A DNA stretch of 8,353 nt from CAIQOK01 sp043781315 (lineage in GTDB: Bacteria > Verrucomicrobiota > Verrucomicrobiia > Limisphaerales > CAIQOK01): the NCBI GenBank assembly GCA_043781315.1, contig JAYWBR010000017.1, positions 1 to 8,353 on the forward strand, written 5' to 3'. A program made the translations under genes and the position numbers. The notes under the pieces are model-generated. The model was not told where the DNA came from, did not search any database, and was given only the letters and a program-made list of their open reading frames with translations. Of this stretch, positions 6,423-8,353 are shown in pieces. Positions within the stretch are counted from its first letter, which is position 1; every line of letters starts with the position of its first letter.

Positions 6423-7004
6423 ATGCCGCAACTTCCCCAATTCGCCCGCCCGTCCTTCAGCACCGCCGTGAACGAATGGAAAACCATTCTCCAGAAATGC
6501 AACCTGCCCACGGAGCTGGTCTGGATTTTCGACGAGAACCTGTGCTTTGAAAAAGAGCCAACGGCAAAGGACGGCTTCAAGCTGGGCTATCAAACCCAGA
6601 TCACGCCGCCGCCACCGGACGCGGAGCAGATCGCCTACGCACACTTTTGCGACTACGAGGCGCGGGTGGTTTTTTATCGTCTCGGTTCGAGCCGGGGGAA
6701 ATCCGTGTGCCTGCTGCTCTGCGACGAATGGTTTGAAGCCAAGGGCGAAGGCGAAGGCTTCATCAAACGTGACCATTGGCTGATGTCCTTCCGCCCCGGA
6801 GTTGCCGGGGAAATCACCGAAGTAACGGAGGAGCCGCGCTGGAAGCAGCGTATCCTGCGCGCCCGCCCACTGCACGAACTGGACTTCTGCATGAGCCTCC
6901 AGGCCGTTCACGAAACACTGGCGCACGGCCGCGTGCTGACGCCGTACGAACAGTTTGCCTTGAAAGTTTTGGGCAGCGGACGACCGGTGTCAGGTGCGGA
7001 GTAG
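6423..7004 (+). CDS. Conserved-looking hypothetical protein
   Basis: I do not recognise this 193-residue protein. It begins four bases after the epimerase stop, so the two are probably co-transcribed; no Shine-Dalgarno site is visible. It has no signal peptide and no membrane segment. It is mixed alpha/beta and rich in Trp and Phe (LVWIFDENLCFEKEP, ARVVFYRLG, LLLCDEWFEAKGEGEG, DHWLMSFRPGV), with acidic patches and four to five Cys that do not form an obvious metal-binding pattern. The last part (LTPYEQFALKVLGSG) looks helical. Codon use matches the neighbours and the frame is long for the space, which supports it being real. It ends facing the minus-strand toxin gene. Its link to the epimerase is only positional. 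Confidence 0.7.
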   Translation: MPQLPQFARPSFSTAVNEWKTILQKCNLPTELVWIFDENLCFEKEPTAKDGFKLGYQTQITPPPPDAEQIAYAHFCDYEARVVFYRLGSSRGKSVCLLLCDEWFEAKGEGEGFIKRDHWLMSFRPGVAGEITEVTEEPRWKQRILRARPLHELDFCMSLQAVHETLAHGRVLTPYEQFALKVLGSGRPVSGAE

Positions 7005-7028
7005 GCTGCGCGCCGCGGTTCCTTCAGA

Positions 7029-7055
7029 TCAATACCTTGGCGCACTGGAATCAAT
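7029..7055 (-). repeat. Left copy of a direct repeat: tail of a rhodanese-type gene
   Basis: These 27 bases match 7861-7887 at 22 positions in the same orientation. On the minus strand both read as the same protein ending: here IDSSAPRY-stop, there IDSNVPRY-stop. The repeat overlaps the last codons and stop of the toxin gene in another frame. It looks like the scar of an insertion or recombination at the 3' end of a gene, with the two tails now bracketing the toxin-antitoxin pair and the palindromic repeat cluster. Confidence 0.55.
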
Positions 7056-7320
7056 AAACCTCGTCGTGGCTGCCGATGTCCGTGAAGACCGCGCGGTTCC
7101 CGTTGGCGAATTGAAAGACAACCCGGACATCGTATTCGATGGAGAAACTCCAATACTCCTGAAGGTCACCGGAAAGTTTGTGCGTGCGGAGTCGCGCGTC
7201 ATGCGGGTCGCTCTCGAACATTTCAACCCGCTTCCAAAACTTACCTTCCAGCGGCTTGCGGCCTTCAACCCGCTTCTTGAAAGCCCGTTTGAAGGACGAA
7301 CTGAAGGCGATCTCCGTCAT
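7051..7320 (-). CDS. RelE/ParE-superfamily (YafQ/StbE-type) toxin
   Basis: An 89-residue toxin of the RelE/ParE fold; relatives are mRNA interferases that cut ribosome-bound mRNA. Family features are SSSFKRAFKKRVEGRKPLEGKF (basic helix), DARLRTHKLSGDLQEYWSFS (the conserved lead into the third strand), IEYDVRVVFQFANGNRAVFTDIGSHDEVY (core strands with the usual His-Asp-Glu end). Length is normal and there is no internal break. Its ATG overlaps the stop of the antitoxin gene by four bases (ATGA), the classic antitoxin-first order. The stop codon lies inside the left copy of the rhodanese-tail repeat, so the present end may have been formed by that junction, although the protein ends where relatives do. 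The identity of the fold is clear; the target is inferred. Confidence 0.88.
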   Translation of the reverse strand: MTEIAFSSSFKRAFKKRVEGRKPLEGKFWKRVEMFESDPHDARLRTHKLSGDLQEYWSFSIEYDVRVVFQFANGNRAVFTDIGSHDEVY

Positions 7321-7529
7321 TCGGCCAGGGATTTTTTTAGCTCGCTGATGGAACTGGAAAATTTCAATTTGCCGCGCTTCAATTCCGCCATGCTGCGCTG
7401 CCCGTTGGCCTTTATTTCGCGACGTCGTTCCTCGATCAATGCGCGTTCGAGCAGGGATTTCAATTCCAGCTTTTCCTCCGTGGAACAGCTTCGGACGCTC
7501 TCAACCAGCGTGGCAAATGTTGCGCTCAT
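7317..7529 (-). CDS. Antitoxin partner of the RelE-type toxin
   Basis: A 70-residue, strongly charged, helical protein (TEEKLELKSLLERALIEERR, MAELKRGKLKFSSSISELKK). It starts with a short helix of the kind found in addiction-module antitoxins. I cannot place it in a named DNA-binding class from sequence alone. The call rests on its size, composition, position immediately upstream of the toxin and the four-base overlap. In such systems the antitoxin binds the toxin through its C-terminal part and commonly represses its own promoter. The candidate promoter (7536-7564) ends six bases before its ATG. Confidence 0.8.
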   Translation of the reverse strand: MSATFATLVESVRSCSTEEKLELKSLLERALIEERRREIKANGQRSMAELKRGKLKFSSSISELKKSLAE

Positions 7530-7535
7530 GGCCGC

Positions 7536-7564
7536 AGAATACGCCGTTGCTTTGCCGCGTGCAA
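7536..7564 (-). promoter_or_regulatory. Candidate leaderless promoter of the RelE-type toxin-antitoxin operon
   Basis: On the minus strand TTGCAC (7564-7559) is followed by a 17-base spacer and TATTCT (7541-7536), then GCGGCC and ATG. The -10 box ends six bases before the start codon, so transcription would begin at or next to the ATG. There is no Shine-Dalgarno site. The layout matches the promoter at 7946-7974 almost exactly. Confidence 0.5.
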
Positions 7565-7584
7565 GCTGTGGGAAAACGCCGATT

Positions 7585-7846
7585 AACGCAAAGACGCCAA
7601 GGGGCCAAGTCGCAAAGGGATTTCACCGGCCAGCACCGTCGGTGCGACATCTTTGTAGATCATCAGCCCAACGCAATCACAAGCTCCATCGGAGCGACAT
7701 ATTCTGGCCTACCACACGATGCCGCCCCTGAACGGGGCTGGGGCTCGTGTGCGATGGCTGGGCTACAAATATGCCCGCCCTGACGGGCCTTTCTCCGCGC
7801 TTCTTGCCGCGCCGAAGCAGAGCGAAGGCGGGTGCGCCTTTGCGTT
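7585..7846 (+). repeat. MITE-like palindromic element: four hairpins between inverted ends
   Basis: This gene-free stretch is a 262-base palindromic cluster. The ends are AACGCAAAGACGC (7585-7597) and the inverse of AACGCAAAGGCGC (7834-7846), 12 of 13 matching. Inside are hairpins GCACC-GTC-GGTGC (7633-7645), GCTCC-ATC-GGAGC (7683-7695), GCCCC-TGAAC-GGGGC (7724-7738) and GCCC-TGAC-GGGC (7777-7788). The first is followed by GACATCTTTGTAG and the last is preceded by the inverse of a similar string (CTACAAATATG), so units 1-2 point right and 3-4 point left. A further stem AAGGCG-GGTG-CGCCTT lies at 7825-7840. No transposase is present. I recall similar hairpins scattered in Verrucomicrobiota and related genomes, which suggests a non-autonomous mobile or REP-type family. 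Confidence 0.7.
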
Positions 7847-7860
7847 GAATTCCGGCTGGG

Positions 7861-7929
7861 TTAATACCTCGGCACGTTGGAATCAATCTCCTCGCTCCAG
7901 GCGGTGATGCCGCCTTTGCCGCTCTTGAG
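7861..7929 (-). pseudogene. C-terminal remnant of a rhodanese-domain protein
   Basis: The minus strand encodes the last 22 codons of a rhodanese-like domain, including GGITAWSEEIDSNVPRY followed by TAA. This is the familiar ending of rhodanese domains, alone or fused to MoeB/ThiF-type proteins (LKGGI.AW...IDP..P.Y). Directly upstream on that strand (7932-7930) is an in-frame TGA, and nothing similar to the rest of the domain, including the active-site Cys loop, can be found. So only the tail is left. Its last nine codons are repeated in diverged form at 7029-7055. Confidence 0.6.
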
Positions 7930-7945
7930 TCAAGAATTACCCGGC

Positions 7946-7974
7946 TTGCTTCGTTTCAAACCCCGAACTAAAGT
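7946..7974 (+). promoter_or_regulatory. Candidate leaderless promoter of the UPF0175-PIN operon
   Basis: TTGCTT (7946-7951), a 17-base spacer and TAAAGT (7969-7974) are followed by GCGGAC and ATG 7981. The -10 box ends six bases before the start codon and no Shine-Dalgarno site is seen, as expected for a leaderless message. The boxes match consensus only in part (three and four of six). Confidence 0.5.
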
Positions 7975-7980
7975 GCGGAC

Positions 7981-8238
7981 ATGAGCGTGACCTTGAATGT
8001 CTCGGATGATTTTGCCCAGCGGTTGGAAACCCAGCCACAGGCGGCGGAGGCCGAGTTGCATCTTGAGCTTGCCATCGCGCTCTATCGCTCGGGCAGTTTG
8101 CCCGTGGGCCGCGCCGCCCGCATCGCAGGCCTCGGAGAAGATCAGTTCTCGGAAATCCTGCGGCAACGTCGCGTGCCCATGCCTTACTCAATGACCGATC
8201 TTTCACACGACATCGCGTATGCCAGCGGTCATCGTTGA
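7981..8238 (+). CDS. UPF0175-family antitoxin
   Basis: An 85-residue protein with the features of UPF0175: a short beta start (MSVTLNVSDDFAQRLE), the helix ELHLELAIALYRSGSLPVGRAARIAGL, a helix-turn-helix-like part (GEDQFSEILRQRRVPMPYS) and the closing MTDLSHDIAYA. Members of this family are usually the first gene of a pair with a PIN/DUF3368 protein and are taken to act as DNA-binding antitoxins. That pairing holds here: the next gene starts inside this one, overlapping by 20 bases. Length is normal and there is no break. The start has a candidate promoter close enough for leaderless translation. Because the downstream partner carries a stop codon, this may now be an orphan antitoxin. Confidence 0.87.
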   Translation: MSVTLNVSDDFAQRLETQPQAAEAELHLELAIALYRSGSLPVGRAARIAGLGEDQFSEILRQRRVPMPYSMTDLSHDIAYASGHR

Positions 8239-8353
8239 TTCATCGGTGTTGATCGCTCTCGCGGCTGGCGAGCAATTCCATCTGCTGCGGGAATTTTATT
8301 CCACTATCTACGTTCCACCGGAGGTTTGAAAAGAAACCACTGCGGCACCAAAA
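8219..8353 (+). pseudogene. PIN-domain (DUF3368-type) toxin, interrupted by TGA and cut by the window end
   Basis: The ATG at 8219 overlaps the antitoxin gene and opens VIVDSSVLIALAAGEQFHLL, the first strand and helix of a PIN nuclease with its first metal-binding acid (Asp7), then STIYVPPEV. At 8327-8329 the frame meets TGA where relatives usually have Trp (PPEVW.E), so TGG to TGA is the simplest explanation. The same frame goes on with KETTAAPK up to the window edge. PIN toxins are RNases that need three or four acidic residues; the later ones lie beyond the stop and beyond this window. As it stands only a 36-residue peptide could be made. A sequencing error at one base would restore the gene. 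The family call rests on few residues plus the UPF0175 neighbour. Confidence 0.7.

Noticed and set aside
6994..7731. Long + strand open frame of 245 codons across the toxin-antitoxin region
   Set aside because: It is the antisense shadow of the two well-supported minus-strand genes and then runs through the palindromic element. It resembles no protein I know.
7633..7788. CRISPR array, because of regularly placed short palindromes
   Set aside because: The units are hairpins in opposite orientations with unlike sequence and uneven spacing; there is no constant direct repeat with spacers and no cas gene.
4569..8329. TGA read as a sense codon (recoding), because two genes carry in-frame TGA (4569 and 8327)
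   Set aside because: TGA ends several genes here at the expected place with tight overlaps (737, 1445, 3633, 8238), and Trp in intact genes is written TGG. Nonsense mutations or base errors are simpler, and no selenocysteine-type context is seen.

Overview
The window reads as GC-rich, tightly packed bacterial chromosome. The protein families and gene order resemble soil or freshwater Verrucomicrobiota (Pedosphaera/Limisphaerales type): a KaiC-KaiB-type locus with NarL-family two-component genes, UPF0175/PIN and RelE-type toxin-antitoxin pairs, and short palindromic repeats. This assignment is inference from remembered protein resemblance; no rRNA or tRNA is present to anchor it.

Left part (1-4307, all + strand) is one operon-like run: a PAS-linked histidine kinase (cut by the window edge), a kaiC remnant, kaiB, a KaiB-PAS-histidine kinase fusion, a small secreted protein, and a NarL/FixJ response regulator. 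Genes overlap by 1-4 bases or are separated by a few bases. The first kinase lacks about 70 residues between its H-box and N-box. kaiC has lost nearly all of its ATPase domains and changes frame at the join. The fusion kinase joins the first half of a second KaiB directly to a PAS domain. Three internal deletions in under 3 kb suggest real decay of a clock-like signalling locus, or mis-assembly that produced the same picture. kaiB itself is intact but carries a 105-bp inverted pair of REP-like hairpins inside its coding sequence.

Middle part (4308-7004): a weak terminator-like inverted repeat, a transglutaminase-family gene broken by an in-frame stop and a one-base frameshift, an intact extended-SDR sugar epimerase with a likely GTG start, and a hypothetical gene four bases behind it.

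Right part (7005-8353) is accessory in character. A RelE-type toxin and its antitoxin lie on the minus strand. Next comes a 262-bp palindromic, MITE-like cluster of four hairpins with inverted ends, then a 22-codon remnant of a rhodanese-domain C-terminus. A second, shorter copy of that same gene tail lies on the far side of the toxin gene, so two related tails bracket the cassette. A UPF0175 antitoxin and a PIN/DUF3368 toxin interrupted by a stop codon close the window. Both toxin-antitoxin operons have matching candidate promoters whose -10 box ends six bases before the ATG, as expected for leaderless transcripts.

No CRISPR array, full insertion sequence or RNA gene was seen. The most unusual content is the set of deletion scars and the SasA-like fusion in the Kai locus, the REP pair within kaiB, and the bracketed toxin/repeat island.
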